A stretch of 64,000 bases of DNA from JBGQOJ01 sp052119585 (lineage in GTDB: Bacteria > Pseudomonadota > Alphaproteobacteria > Rhodobacterales > Rhodobacteraceae). Positions 46,362 through 55,648 of the stretch are shown piece after piece. The stretch is from assembly GCF_052119585.1 (NCBI RefSeq), contig NZ_JBGQOJ010000001.1, positions 124,001 through 188,000 of the forward strand, read 5' to 3'. Numbering within the stretch: the first letter of the stretch is position 1; each line of letters starts with the position of its first letter. Below the pieces are notes generated by a model. It made no database searches and was not told the DNA's origin. It was given only the letters and a program-made list of their open reading frames with translations. Made by a program: the position numbers and the translations under genes.

Positions 46362-46915
46362 CCGGCCTCGTTGGTCCAGTTAGGTTGCTTTGCGGATCAT
46401 ACCCAAGCCGCGGGATATTGCCACGACTTCATTCACCCCCTGCGGTTCGCGGTCAAACACAGGTTGTTCGCGGGCCACTCGATTGCGGGACGCGGCGACA
46501 GACCGGGGGATGTGTGTCATCTTGTTCCCATTCCTGAAAAATTCCATCATTGGATGTCAGCAGATGTTGCACCAAGGGTCACAATGGGCGACACTCAAGA
46601 GGCTACAGGATGCGTTCATTCACAATGCTGTTCCCTGCTGTTTTCTCTTTCGCTACATCGGCATATCTAGTGTGATATAAGCGGAGAAGGCCACGGCATG
46701 GGTATCTGATCGCTTTCACCAAAGGACGGAAACAGCGGTGTCACTGCGTTTCTCGCCATTCTTCCGATCACTTTTTGCAGTAAAAAGGCAAAGTGATGAG
46801 AATTTAGAAGAAACCCCTTGAAGAGCCGGAAATAACACCGAACTTTAAGGGAATGAGGCCACAGTCTGATCGGGGGTCTGCCCTTGATCCGGCCAGAAAA
46901 AAAGGAGCACGCAGC
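46362..46915. other. 554-base intergenic region between the methyltransferase gene and clpA
   Basis: No credible gene is seen; the open frames have atypical composition. It holds divergent promoter space and, near clpA, the hairpin at 46767-46797. Confidence 0.6.
46767..46797. repeat. hairpin in the clpA leader
   Basis: ATCACTTT and AAAGTGAT form an eight-base stem with a 15-base loop 119 bases before the clpA start. Confidence 0.5.
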
Positions 46916-49234
46916 GTGCCTTCATTTTCGAACACACTCGAGCAAGCGATCCACTCTGCGCTGGCCCTTGCCAACGCACGCAAACACGAACTCGCAACGC
47001 TGGAGCATTTGCTTCTGGCGCTGATCGACGAACCGGACGCCGCGCGCGTCATGCGGGCCTGTAGCGTTGATCTGGGACAGCTGCGCGACACACTTGTCGA
47101 GTTCATAGACGATGATCTTGCGACCCTGATCACAGACGTCGAAGGGTCCGAGGCCGTGCCGACCGCCGCGTTCCAGCGTGTGATCCAACGCGCCGCGATC
47201 CACGTGCAATCGTCGGGCCGGACCGAAGTGACCGGCGCCAATGTGCTGGTCGCCATCTTTGCCGAACGCGAGTCGAACGCCGCCTATTTCTTGCAAGAGC
47301 AAGACATGACCCGCTACGACGCGGTCAATTTCATCGCCCATGGCGTAGCCAAAGACGCCGATTTCGGCGAGGCGCGTCCGGTGACGGGCGCGTCCGAGAT
47401 GGAAGAGGACACCGCCACAACCGAAGGCGACGGCAAGGACTCCGCGCTAGCGAAATACTGCGTCGATCTGAACGCAAAATCCCGCAAGGGCGATGTCGAC
47501 CCCCTGATCGGGCGCGACTACGAGGTGGAACGTTGCATTCAGGTGCTGTGCCGCCGCCGCAAGAACAACCCGCTTCTGGTGGGGGATCCCGGTGTCGGAA
47601 AAACCGCCATCGCCGAAGGTTTGGCACGCAAGATCGTACAGGGCGAAACGCCGGAAATTCTGGCACATGCCACGATCTATTCGCTTGATATGGGGGCCCT
47701 GCTTGCCGGTACCCGCTATCGCGGCGATTTCGAAGAACGCCTGAAAGCCGTGATGACCGAAATGGAAAAGCATCCCGATGCCATTTTGTTCATTGATGAA
47801 ATTCACACCATCATCGGGGCCGGTGCCACAAGCGGTGGCGCGATGGACGCGTCCAACCTTTTGAAACCTGCGTTGCAGGGCGGCAAACTGCGCTGCATGG
47901 GGTCCACCACCTACAAGGAATTCCGTCAGCATTTTGAAAAGGATCGTGCCCTGTCGCGCCGGTTCCAGAAAATCGACGTGAATGAGCCCTCGATCGAGGA
48001 TTCGATTAAGATCCTGAAGGGGCTGAAGCCGTATTTCGAGGAACATCATTCGGTCAAATACACCGCTGATGCGATCCGGACTGCGGTCGAGTTGGCAGCC
48101 CGCTATATCAATGACCGCAAGCTGCCGGACAAAGCCATCGACGTGATCGACGAGGCGGGTGCGGCCCAACATCTGGTCGCCGAATCCAAACGCCGCAAGA
48201 CCATCGGCACAAAAGAGATTGAGGCCGTCGTTGCCAAGATCGCCCGCATTCCGGCGAAAAACGTATCGAAGGACGACGCAGAGGTTCTGCGCGATCTCGA
48301 AGTCTCGCTGAAGCGCGTCGTATTCGGTCAGGACGAGGCCATCGTTGCCCTGTCCTCAGCGATCAAACTGGCCCGTGCGGGTCTGCGCGAACCAGAGAAA
48401 CCCATCGGGAACTACCTGTTCGCAGGTCCCACCGGCGTCGGCAAAACAGAGGTCGCCAAACAACTGGCGGATACGCTGGGTGTTGAACTTTTGCGGTTCG
48501 ACATGTCGGAATACATGGAAAAACACGCCGTTTCTCGCCTGATCGGCGCACCTCCGGGGTATGTCGGTTTTGATCAGGGTGGTATGCTGACTGACGGCGT
48601 CGACCAGCACCCGCATTGTGTGCTGCTGCTGGACGAAATCGAAAAGGCACACCCCGATGTGTTCAACATCCTGCTACAGGTCATGGACCACGGCAAGTTG
48701 ACAGACCACAACGGCCGGGCGGTCGATTTCCGCAATGTGATCCTGATCATGACATCGAACGCAGGTGCCTCTGATATGGCGAAGGCTGCAATCGGCTTTG
48801 GCCGGGAACGCCGCGAGGGCGAGGATACGGCCGCGATAGAGCGGACCTTCACGCCAGAGTTCCGCAACCGTCTGGATGCGGTCATCAGCTTTGCTCCTCT
48901 GCCGAAAGAGGTAATCCTGCAAGTGGTGGACAAGTTCGTTTTGCAGTTGGAGGCTCAGTTGATGGACCGCCATGTGACCATCGAACTGACCCGCGAGGCC
49001 GCCGAATGGCTGGCTGACAAGGGCTATGACGACAAGATGGGTGCGCGACCTTTGGGTCGGGTCATTCAAGAGTACATCAAGAAACCGCTGGCCGAGGAAC
49101 TGTTGTTCGGCAAGTTGGCAAAGGGTGGCCTTGTCAAAGTCAGCGTCAAGGACGGCAAGATCGACCTGCAATCCGAAGGCTTGGCAAAGCCAAGACTGAC
49201 CGGCGACAAGCCGCCTCTTTTGACGGCAGAGTGA
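46916..49234 (+). CDS. clpA: ATP-dependent Clp protease ATP-binding subunit ClpA
   Basis: The 772-residue AAA+ unfoldase feeds substrates to ClpP. It has the double Clp N domain (residues 1-150), Walker A GDPGVGKT at about 223-230 and GPTGVGKT at about 504-511, and the ClpP-contact region. The start is GTG at 46916, eight bases after AAAGGAG; an ATG at 46853 would add 21 non-matching residues. It overlaps the peptidase gene by four bases (GTGA). Confidence 0.96.
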   Translation: MPSFSNTLEQAIHSALALANARKHELATLEHLLLALIDEPDAARVMRACSVDLGQLRDTLVEFIDDDLATLITDVEGSEAVPTAAFQRVIQRAAIHVQSSGRTEVTGANVLVAIFAERESNAAYFLQEQDMTRYDAVNFIAHGVAKDADFGEARPVTGASEMEEDTATTEGDGKDSALAKYCVDLNAKSRKGDVDPLIGRDYEVERCIQVLCRRRKNNPLLVGDPGVGKTAIAEGLARKIVQGETPEILAHATIYSLDMGALLAGTRYRGDFEERLKAVMTEMEKHPDAILFIDEIHTIIGAGATSGGAMDASNLLKPALQGGKLRCMGSTTYKEFRQHFEKDRALSRRFQKIDVNEPSIEDSIKILKGLKPYFEEHHSVKYTADAIRTAVELAARYINDRKLPDKAIDVIDEAGAAQHLVAESKRRKTIGTKEIEAVVAKIARIPAKNVSKDDAEVLRDLEVSLKRVVFGQDEAIVALSSAIKLARAGLREPEKPIGNYLFAGPTGVGKTEVAKQLADTLGVELLRFDMSEYMEKHAVSRLIGAPPGYVGFDQGGMLTDGVDQHPHCVLLLDEIEKAHPDVFNILLQVMDHGKLTDHNGRAVDFRNVILIMTSNAGASDMAKAAIGFGRERREGEDTAAIERTFTPEFRNRLDAVISFAPLPKEVILQVVDKFVLQLEAQLMDRHVTIELTREAAEWLADKGYDDKMGARPLGRVIQEYIKKPLAEELLFGKLAKGGLVKVSVKDGKIDLQSEGLAKPRLTGDKPPLLTAE

Positions 49235-50202
49235 TCCGCGGCTTTCTCAGCCTGATCCTGATAACCTTTGCGGCCCCCTTGGCCGCAAAGGATTTTCTCA
49301 TTGATTTGCCGATTGACTGCACGCTTGGGGAAAACTGCTATATCCAGCAATACACAGATCAAGATCCAACCGAAGGGGCGCAGGATTTCACTTGTGGTGC
49401 CTTGACCTATGACGGGCACAAGGGCACGGATTTCGCACTGACCACCCTTGCCGATATGCAGGCGGGTGTCGATGTTCTGGCTGCTGCCGCAGGTGTCGTC
49501 ATGGCAACGCGCGATCAGGTGCCGGATGTGGCCTTTGGCACGGCCGGTGCGCCGGATGTGTCCAGGATTGAATGTGGAAACGGGCTGGCTATAAACCACG
49601 GCGACGGGTGGGAAACGCAATATTGCCATATGAAGCTCGGCTCTTTGATCGTCGAAAAGGGGCAGCGGGTGACCAAGGGCGCGGTGCTGGGCGAGGTCGG
49701 CCTAAGCGGGCGCACCCAATTCCCCCATGTCCATTTGTCGGTCCGCAGGAATGGACAGATCGTCGACCCATTCGCCCCTGATAGCCTGTCCACTTGCGGC
49801 ACACAGCCCCCCGCGTCCATGTGGCAAACGGACATACCCTATAGCGCTGGCGGGATCGTTTCCGTGGGCCTTTCAACCGCCGTTCCCAGCTATGATGACG
49901 TCAAGGCGGGCCTTGCGGGGCGGGACGTTCTGCCAATAGATGCCCCTGCCCTTGTCGTCTGGGGGTTCGCCTATGGCGGGCAACAGGGCGACACAATGGA
50001 CCTTTCGATCAACGGGCCGAAAGGGGAAATCGTGAACCAATCCATCGTGTTACCCCGCATTCAGGCCCAGTTCTTTCGCGCTGTCGGCAAGCCTTTGAAA
50101 GCCGATGGATGGCCTGCGGGGCCCTACACCGGAGAGGCAAGGCTGACGCGCAATGGCGCCATTCTTAGCGTCCGGCGCGTGACAATCCGCGTTGAAGGAT
50201 AG
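49231..50202 (+). CDS. M23 family metallopeptidase (LytM domain)
   Basis: The 323-residue secreted protein has a signal peptide (MIRGFLSLILITFAAPLAAKD). The LytM zinc motif is complete: H63 and D67 in GHKGTDFAL, H133 in YCHMKLG, and H166, H168 in FPHVHLSVRR. It should cut peptidoglycan cross-links or act as an activator of amidases. The GTG start overlaps the clpA stop, so the two are translationally coupled. The C-terminal 130 residues form a beta domain I do not recognise. Confidence 0.9.
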   Translation: MIRGFLSLILITFAAPLAAKDFLIDLPIDCTLGENCYIQQYTDQDPTEGAQDFTCGALTYDGHKGTDFALTTLADMQAGVDVLAAAAGVVMATRDQVPDVAFGTAGAPDVSRIECGNGLAINHGDGWETQYCHMKLGSLIVEKGQRVTKGAVLGEVGLSGRTQFPHVHLSVRRNGQIVDPFAPDSLSTCGTQPPASMWQTDIPYSAGGIVSVGLSTAVPSYDDVKAGLAGRDVLPIDAPALVVWGFAYGGQQGDTMDLSINGPKGEIVNQSIVLPRIQAQFFRAVGKPLKADGWPAGPYTGEARLTRNGAILSVRRVTIRVEG

Positions 50203-51960
50203 TTATTTCTCGGTGAACTTCAGCTCGATACGGCGGTTCTGGGCGCGGGCCTCGGGTGTGGTTCCGGTAGACACCGGCTGAAATTCGCCAAAGCCCGTCG
50301 CGGCCAGCCGGTTCGGTGGGATGCCCAGAAAATCGACCATATATTGCACCACAGACAGGGCGCGCCCCTGACTGAGTTCCCAGTTGTTCCGGTATTTCCC
50401 CAGACCTGACAACGGCACATTGTCGGTATGGCCATCGACGCGGATGATCCAGTCGATTTCGGGTGGGATCTGGCCAGAGACGCTGCGCAGGATCGCCGCG
50501 ACTTTGGCGATCTCTCCCTTACCCGCTTCAGAAAGGTTCACCTCGCCGGTCTGGAACAAAACCTCGGACGAGAACACAAAGCGGTCGCCTTCGATGCGAA
50601 CGCCTTCCTGCGCCCCCAGAACGTCGCGAAGGCGGCCAAAGAACTCTGACCGGTATCGCGCCAGATCTTTCGCCTCGGCCGCCAGCGCCTGTGCCTCGGC
50701 CTCCAGCCGCTTGCGCTCTGCCTCTTCCAATTCTGCGCGACGTTTTTCCTCGGATGCGACGCGCGCAAGGGCGGTGTTCAGTTGCGATCCAAGCGCCTCC
50801 AGTTGAACCTGTGCCGCCGCATCTTTGCTGGCCGACGCATCCAGAACCGCCTGAAGCGACCCGAGCTGCGTGCGCAGAGCGGCAACCTGTTCGTTCAAAA
50901 GCGCCAGCTTGCGTTGGTCCTCGGCCGATTTCGCCTCGACTTCTGACAGGGCCTTGTTTGCGGCGGCCAGAAGGGCGGCGCGCTCCTGCGTCTGGGTCAG
51001 CGTGCTTTGCGCGGTCTGCTCTGCCGATAACTTCGCAGCCAGCGCCGATGCCAGTTGCGCCTGAATTTCACGCCGGTCCGCCGAGGCCGCCTTTTGCGTT
51101 TCCACATCCGACAACGCGGCTGCCAACTTGATGTTCAAGGTTTCGCGCGTCGCCTCGGCTGCGGCCAGCAGGGTTAGCGTTTCCTCTGCGCGGCGGCGCT
51201 GTTCTTCCAACGCCAGTGTCATGGCGGTCAATTCCGTGTCGGCATTTGCCAGTCGTTCACGCAGCAGACGCGCGGCTTCCGCCTCGGCCAGCCTGCTCGC
51301 TTCCTCCTCGGTCAGCTTTTCCTGAAGCTCGGACACCCTGGCCGCCAACACAGCCCCCGTTTCATCCGCGTCTTTGGCGCGTGCGCGCAGATCGGCGACA
51401 AGAGCGTCAAGCGCGGCACGGCGGGCAGCGGCAAGGCGGGCGGCCTCGGTATTCGCGTCGATCTCGTCGCGGGCGCGGGCAAGTGCAAGGTTCAACGCCT
51501 CTTGATCGGACAACAGTCGCGTTTGCGCCGTTTCAAGATCCGCGACCTGCCCCAACGCCCTGTCACGCTCTGCCAGAAGGTTGGCCACCTGTGCCTCGAA
51601 ACTTGTGATCGCCGCGCGTTGCTGTGCCAGTTCGCTGCCTTGCTGTTCGGTCTGCGCGGTCAGGGTCGCGATCAAGGCCAACTGCCGTTCCGCATCCGAT
51701 TGCGCGGCGGCAAGCGTGTCCTCCAGATTGGCAACCTTGCGGTTTTCAAGACCCAGCGCCTGCGCCAGCCCGCGCACCTGTTCGCCCAGATTATCCAGTT
51801 CGGTTTCCTGCCCCGATATTTGCTCTCGCAGAACAAACTGGACCACCATAAAAATCGTCAGAACAAACATGAGCACAAGCAAAAGCGCCGTCATGGCATC
51901 CACGAAACCGGGCCAGATATTGGACTGAAGCCGTTGTCCGGTTCTGCGGCTAAGGGCCAT
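50203..51960 (-). CDS. MotB/OmpA-like peptidoglycan-binding protein with a long coiled coil
   Basis: The 585-residue protein has a membrane helix at about 17-45 with Asp21 in WPGFVDAMTALLLVLMFV, the proton-conducting aspartate position of MotB/ExbD/ZorB. Then comes a helical coiled-coil stretch of about 380 residues with many Ala/Glu/Arg repeats. The C-terminal OmpA/MotB domain is DWIIRVDGHTDNVPLSGLGKYRNNWELSQGRALSVVQYM, which binds peptidoglycan. It lies four bases after the MotA-like gene and forms an ion-driven complex with it. Confidence 0.85.
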   Translation of the reverse strand: MALSRRTGQRLQSNIWPGFVDAMTALLLVLMFVLTIFMVVQFVLREQISGQETELDNLGEQVRGLAQALGLENRKVANLEDTLAAAQSDAERQLALIATLTAQTEQQGSELAQQRAAITSFEAQVANLLAERDRALGQVADLETAQTRLLSDQEALNLALARARDEIDANTEAARLAAARRAALDALVADLRARAKDADETGAVLAARVSELQEKLTEEEASRLAEAEAARLLRERLANADTELTAMTLALEEQRRRAEETLTLLAAAEATRETLNIKLAAALSDVETQKAASADRREIQAQLASALAAKLSAEQTAQSTLTQTQERAALLAAANKALSEVEAKSAEDQRKLALLNEQVAALRTQLGSLQAVLDASASKDAAAQVQLEALGSQLNTALARVASEEKRRAELEEAERKRLEAEAQALAAEAKDLARYRSEFFGRLRDVLGAQEGVRIEGDRFVFSSEVLFQTGEVNLSEAGKGEIAKVAAILRSVSGQIPPEIDWIIRVDGHTDNVPLSGLGKYRNNWELSQGRALSVVQYMVDFLGIPPNRLAATGFGEFQPVSTGTTPEARAQNRRIELKFTEK

Positions 51961-51964
51961 CGCG

Positions 51965-53146
51965 CTAGCCTCTGCGTCCGGCGACGGGGGCGGCCAACTG
52001 GCGGATCGCCTTTGTCAGCTGGCCAAGATCATTGCGCAGATCCGCCATTGTTTCCTGCCGACCGGATGCCATTTCCTCGAGGATGCGCAGCAATTGCACG
52101 TCGATACTGCGCAGCCGCATCCGGCTTTCGGCATCCACTTGGTCACCGCCGTCCTGTGCCTGTGCCTGCGCCGAAAGCAAAGCAACCAACTGTTCCTGCC
52201 CTTCGGCAAGGCGGATCAGGCCCTCGTCGGGCTGCCCCAATTTGACCGTCAGCCGTTCAACCGATTGCGCCAGCGTGCCCAGACGTTCGTCGACCAGAGA
52301 CCGGCTGACATCGGACTGCGCAAACATGCTTTGCAGGGCTTCCATCTGTTGTGACATCTGGTCGAGAACCGCAGTCATGACGCCCTGATCGCCGCTGCTT
52401 TCGCCATCACCGGACGAAAACCCAAGCCGGGTAATTGTCGACAGCCATTCTTCCAGTTCGCGGTAGAACCGGTTCTGACCGTGCCCCGCGAACAGCTCCA
52501 GCAGGCCGACAACCAACGAACCCGCCAACCCCAGCAGCGACGAAGAAAACGCCGTACCCATACCGCCAAGCTGTTTTTCAAGACCGTTCATCAAACGACC
52601 GAACACCTCCATCCCGTCTTCGCCCGGCGTGGGCGCAAGGGATTTTATCGTCTCGACAACGGCGGGAACCGTGGTCGCTAGGCCGTAGAACGTGCCCAAA
52701 AGACCAAGGAAAATCAAAAGGCTGACGATATAACGGGTGATATCGCGCGCCTCGTCGATACGGGTCGCGACAGAGTCCAGAATAGAGCGGGCAGAGGAAG
52801 ACCCGATGTGCATCTTGACCGCACGCGTCCGCAAAAGCGCGGCCAGAGGCGCCAGCAAACGCGGTGCCTGTGTCAACTCGTGGCCTTTCCGGTCGGCGGC
52901 AAAGCCCTCGATCCAGCTAACCGAGGTGATCAGCTGGATGACCTGCCAGAAACAAGACAGCACACCGATCAGGAACACAAACAGGATGAACCCGTTCAGA
53001 TATAGATTTGCCAGAAACACCGGTCCCAGCGCGGGCAACGCGACGTATGCCCCGAAAGAAACCAGAACGATAACCATCAGCATCAGAAAAATCTGACGTA
53101 CAGGTTGAGAGAAATACGGCTCGGCCTCGCGACCCGGTTTGTCCAT
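51965..53146 (-). CDS. MotA/TolQ/ExbB-like proton-channel subunit
   Basis: The 393-residue protein has an N-terminal pair of membrane helices (RQIFLMLMVIVLVSFGAYVALP, FILFVFLIGVLSCFWQVI) and a second pair at about 150-230 (ITRYIVSLLIFLGLLGTFYGLATTV and GMGTAFSSSLLGLAGSLVVGLLELFAG), as in MotA/ExbB proteins. The long C-terminal tail after about residue 240 is helical. The ATG at 53146 has AGGA nine bases upstream. No flagellar or ton genes are near. Confidence 0.85.
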   Translation of the reverse strand: MDKPGREAEPYFSQPVRQIFLMLMVIVLVSFGAYVALPALGPVFLANLYLNGFILFVFLIGVLSCFWQVIQLITSVSWIEGFAADRKGHELTQAPRLLAPLAALLRTRAVKMHIGSSSARSILDSVATRIDEARDITRYIVSLLIFLGLLGTFYGLATTVPAVVETIKSLAPTPGEDGMEVFGRLMNGLEKQLGGMGTAFSSSLLGLAGSLVVGLLELFAGHGQNRFYRELEEWLSTITRLGFSSGDGESSGDQGVMTAVLDQMSQQMEALQSMFAQSDVSRSLVDERLGTLAQSVERLTVKLGQPDEGLIRLAEGQEQLVALLSAQAQAQDGGDQVDAESRMRLRSIDVQLLRILEEMASGRQETMADLRNDLGQLTKAIRQLAAPVAGRRG

Positions 53147-53221
53147 CGGGACGTATCCTGACGCTATTATTGTTACCCTCACGATAGGGGCATTGAACGC
53201 TTAAGCCAACATCGAATTTCG

Positions 53222-53761
53222 CTAATTGGCAAGGCACCTTACGCGGCCTGCAAGCCATGTCAGATCGGCATCCTCGATCCCGAGTTCGGTCAGGTGCGAT
53301 GCTGTGTTATACAGATATTCCGTGTTCGGACCGCGCCCGCCGACGGCTGTCGCGATGATGCCCGCCTGTTCTTCCAACGGCAGGCCACCACAATATTGCA
53401 CATGATCGCGGTCGATCACATAGGTCACCGCCTGCACCTGTGCGCCATCGTGCAGGGTGATGCCCAATGTCACCTCCAGATAGGCAGACGAGATCAGCTC
53501 CCGCTCTCGCAGGTAGTCCAGCGTTCGGCTGGCGGCATCGGGCGGCACGCAAAAGGCAAGCCCGTCGCATTGCGCGCCCTGCGCCTCGTCCAGCGCCAGC
53601 ACAAGACCGGGGTGGTCTTCTGTGCCCCGATGATGGATAGATCGCATGCAAAACGTCCGGTGATAATCAGACAGCCGCGCCACGCGACGCTGGGAAAAGT
53701 CGAAACCCGGGTTCCACATCAAAGAGCCGTAGCCAAATATCCAAAGCGGGTCATGCTGCAT
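53222..53761 (-). CDS. gamma-glutamylcyclotransferase, ChaC family
   Basis: The 179-residue protein has WIFGYGSLMWNPGF with the YGSL loop at residues 11-14, FCMRSIHHRGTEDHPGLVLAL, and the catalytic glutamate in LRERELI at about 86-88. Such enzymes release 5-oxoproline from glutathione or gamma-glutamyl peptides. The ATG at 53761 has AGGA eight bases upstream. Confidence 0.92.
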   Translation of the reverse strand: MQHDPLWIFGYGSLMWNPGFDFSQRRVARLSDYHRTFCMRSIHHRGTEDHPGLVLALDEAQGAQCDGLAFCVPPDAASRTLDYLRERELISSAYLEVTLGITLHDGAQVQAVTYVIDRDHVQYCGGLPLEEQAGIIATAVGGRGPNTEYLYNTASHLTELGIEDADLTWLAGRVRCLAN

Positions 53762-53825
53762 CTGTCTGGTCCTTCGCCTGCCCCCCCTATAAACACCAGT
53801 GAGGTTCAGGATTAAAGGGGCAGAG

Positions 53826-54827
53826 ATGCGCAGATTAATGGTGCTGGTTCTTGTCGCCGCCTCGCTTTGGGGCGGATACTGGTTTGTCGGGTCAACTGCG
53901 GTCGAACGCGGGTTGGCGACGTGGTTGGCACAGCAGCAATCGCGGGGCTGGGACGTAAGCTATTCCGACCTGTCAACCGGCGGCTTTCCCAACAGGTTCG
54001 ACACAACACTGACCGACGTCGATATGACCGACCCTGTGTCCGGTTTGGGCTGGCGGGCCCCGTTCTTCCAGATTTTCACGCTGAGCTACAAGCCGACCCA
54101 TATCATTGCGGTCTGGCCAAATGAGCAGACCCTCATCACACCAAGCGAAAGCATCGCCGTCACATCGGACGACATGCGCGGGTCCGCCGTGTTCAAGGCG
54201 GGGCCGTCGCTGGCGCTGGATCACTCCAGCGTGGTGGTGAAAAACCTTGCGCTGACATCTGACGCCGGATGGGAACTGGGTATCGCCGACGCACGGTTCG
54301 CGACCCGCCTGACCGCAACGCGCAAGGGGTTTCACGACGTCGCGCTAGAGTCGTTGTCGCTGGCCCTGCCCGACCATGTGCTGGCACTGCTGGACCCCGA
54401 CAGCACCTTGTCGCCGGTGATCGAGCGGTTGAAGATCGACAGCAGTCTGGGCTTTGACGCGCCATGGGACCGCTTTGCACTGGAAGGCAAGCGCCCCGCC
54501 CTGACGGAAATCGGCGTGAACCGGTTCAACCTGACATGGGGCATGATCGACATCGGGGCGCAAGGCGTGCTGACGGTGGACAGCGCCGGCATCCTGACCG
54601 GAAAGCTGGACGTTAGCGCGAAGAACTGGCGCAAACTGCTGGAGGTTGCCGTTGCCGCAGGCCTGATCCCCAGGGAAACAGCCCCCACGGTCGTAAACGC
54701 GATGACCATTCTGGCGTCGATGTCCGGCGATCCCGACGTCTTGGATGTGCCGCTGGCTTTTCAGAACGGCATGGTCAGCTTTGGACCGATCCCGTTAGGG
54801 CCAGCCCCGCGTCTGACACCGTTCTAG
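53826..54827 (+). CDS. DUF2125 family secreted or membrane-anchored protein
   Basis: The 333-residue protein has an N-terminal signal anchor (MRRLMVLVLVAASLWGGYWFVGS) and then a region rich in beta-structure, with GWDVSYSDLSTGGFPNRFDTTLTDV, matching DUF2125, an alphaproteobacterial family of unknown function in the periplasm. The ATG at 53826 has GGGG five bases upstream. The stop CTAG is shared with the convergent extensin-like gene. Confidence 0.88.
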   Translation: MRRLMVLVLVAASLWGGYWFVGSTAVERGLATWLAQQQSRGWDVSYSDLSTGGFPNRFDTTLTDVDMTDPVSGLGWRAPFFQIFTLSYKPTHIIAVWPNEQTLITPSESIAVTSDDMRGSAVFKAGPSLALDHSSVVVKNLALTSDAGWELGIADARFATRLTATRKGFHDVALESLSLALPDHVLALLDPDSTLSPVIERLKIDSSLGFDAPWDRFALEGKRPALTEIGVNRFNLTWGMIDIGAQGVLTVDSAGILTGKLDVSAKNWRKLLEVAVAAGLIPRETAPTVVNAMTILASMSGDPDVLDVPLAFQNGMVSFGPIPLGPAPRLTPF

Positions 54828-55645
54828 CGGCAGTAATTGCTGCCGCGATAACGGGCGGTGTCGAAATGGAAATGGTCTTGATGAAAGGCGTTCGCCTTCG
54901 GGCCAAGCACGGTCCCGAAAGGACCGCAGGCGCCTTTGTGCATCTTGGCCAGTATCTTGCCCTGCTTGGGGTCGCGCCACCCCTTGAGCACCGAAATCGA
55001 CGTTCCATCCACCAGATTGATGGCGCCGATGTCGATCGCCTTGCCGCGACCGTGCTCGGAAATCTTCTCGCCCTTCTGGTTGTTGCGGGCGCGGCAGGAA
55101 TAGGACCCCATGATCTGCAACGACTTGATGCCGCCACCGGTTTTGCCAACGGCAGGCTTTGCCCCCTTCACAACCCATGACTTCAGCGCCTTTGCCGTCG
55201 CGCAGTCCATCGTTGCGGCCATGGACAAGGCGACGCCGTCAACGGCTGTGACCTTGACGGGCGCATCCAGACCGCACCCCTTGATCCGCCCGACGATGGG
55301 TGCAAGGGCCTGCCCCCTGATCGCAGGATCACCGCAAACAGCGCCCTTGCTTCCAAGAACAATCGCGGTCGAGGGTTTGGTGCGGACACTTGCCATCACC
55401 AGCGATTTAACGATAGCGGGACGCCCCACAGGCCGCAAAGAGGATTGCAGGCCCGGCAAGCCAGACAAGACAGGTTTGACCGCGACAGGCGTCAATGCCC
55501 CCATGACAGGTGCCACATCGTCCAGCTGCGCCCCGGACAACATATCGGGGCGCGGTTTCGGAACGGCAGAAATATCCGGTGCGCTGGCCCAGATCTGGCC
55601 TGCGGGAAGGCATGTCAGCACAAGGGAAATCAGCAAGCGGCGCAT
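54824..55645 (-). CDS. extensin family protein (LAS-type peptidase fold)
   Basis: The 273-residue protein has a signal peptide (MRRLLISLVLTCLPAGQIWASA) and a C-terminal extensin-like domain. This holds ISEHGRGKAIDIGAI with the metal His and Asp, and QDHFHFDTARY with another His, the LAS/D-Ala-D-Ala carboxypeptidase pattern. It likely works on peptidoglycan peptides. Its ribosome site lies in the end of the gene upstream, three bases after the tyrosine dehydrogenase frame. Confidence 0.85.
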   Translation of the reverse strand: MRRLLISLVLTCLPAGQIWASAPDISAVPKPRPDMLSGAQLDDVAPVMGALTPVAVKPVLSGLPGLQSSLRPVGRPAIVKSLVMASVRTKPSTAIVLGSKGAVCGDPAIRGQALAPIVGRIKGCGLDAPVKVTAVDGVALSMAATMDCATAKALKSWVVKGAKPAVGKTGGGIKSLQIMGSYSCRARNNQKGEKISEHGRGKAIDIGAINLVDGTSISVLKGWRDPKQGKILAKMHKGACGPFGTVLGPKANAFHQDHFHFDTARYRGSNYCR

Positions 55646-55648
55646 CTG

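Noticed and set aside
46390..46680. 96-codon frame in the gap before clpA
   Set aside because: No family likeness, atypical composition and no ribosome site.
50203..53146. Zorya defence system
   Set aside because: Only a MotAB-like pair is present; no helicase, nuclease or ZorE gene is nearby.
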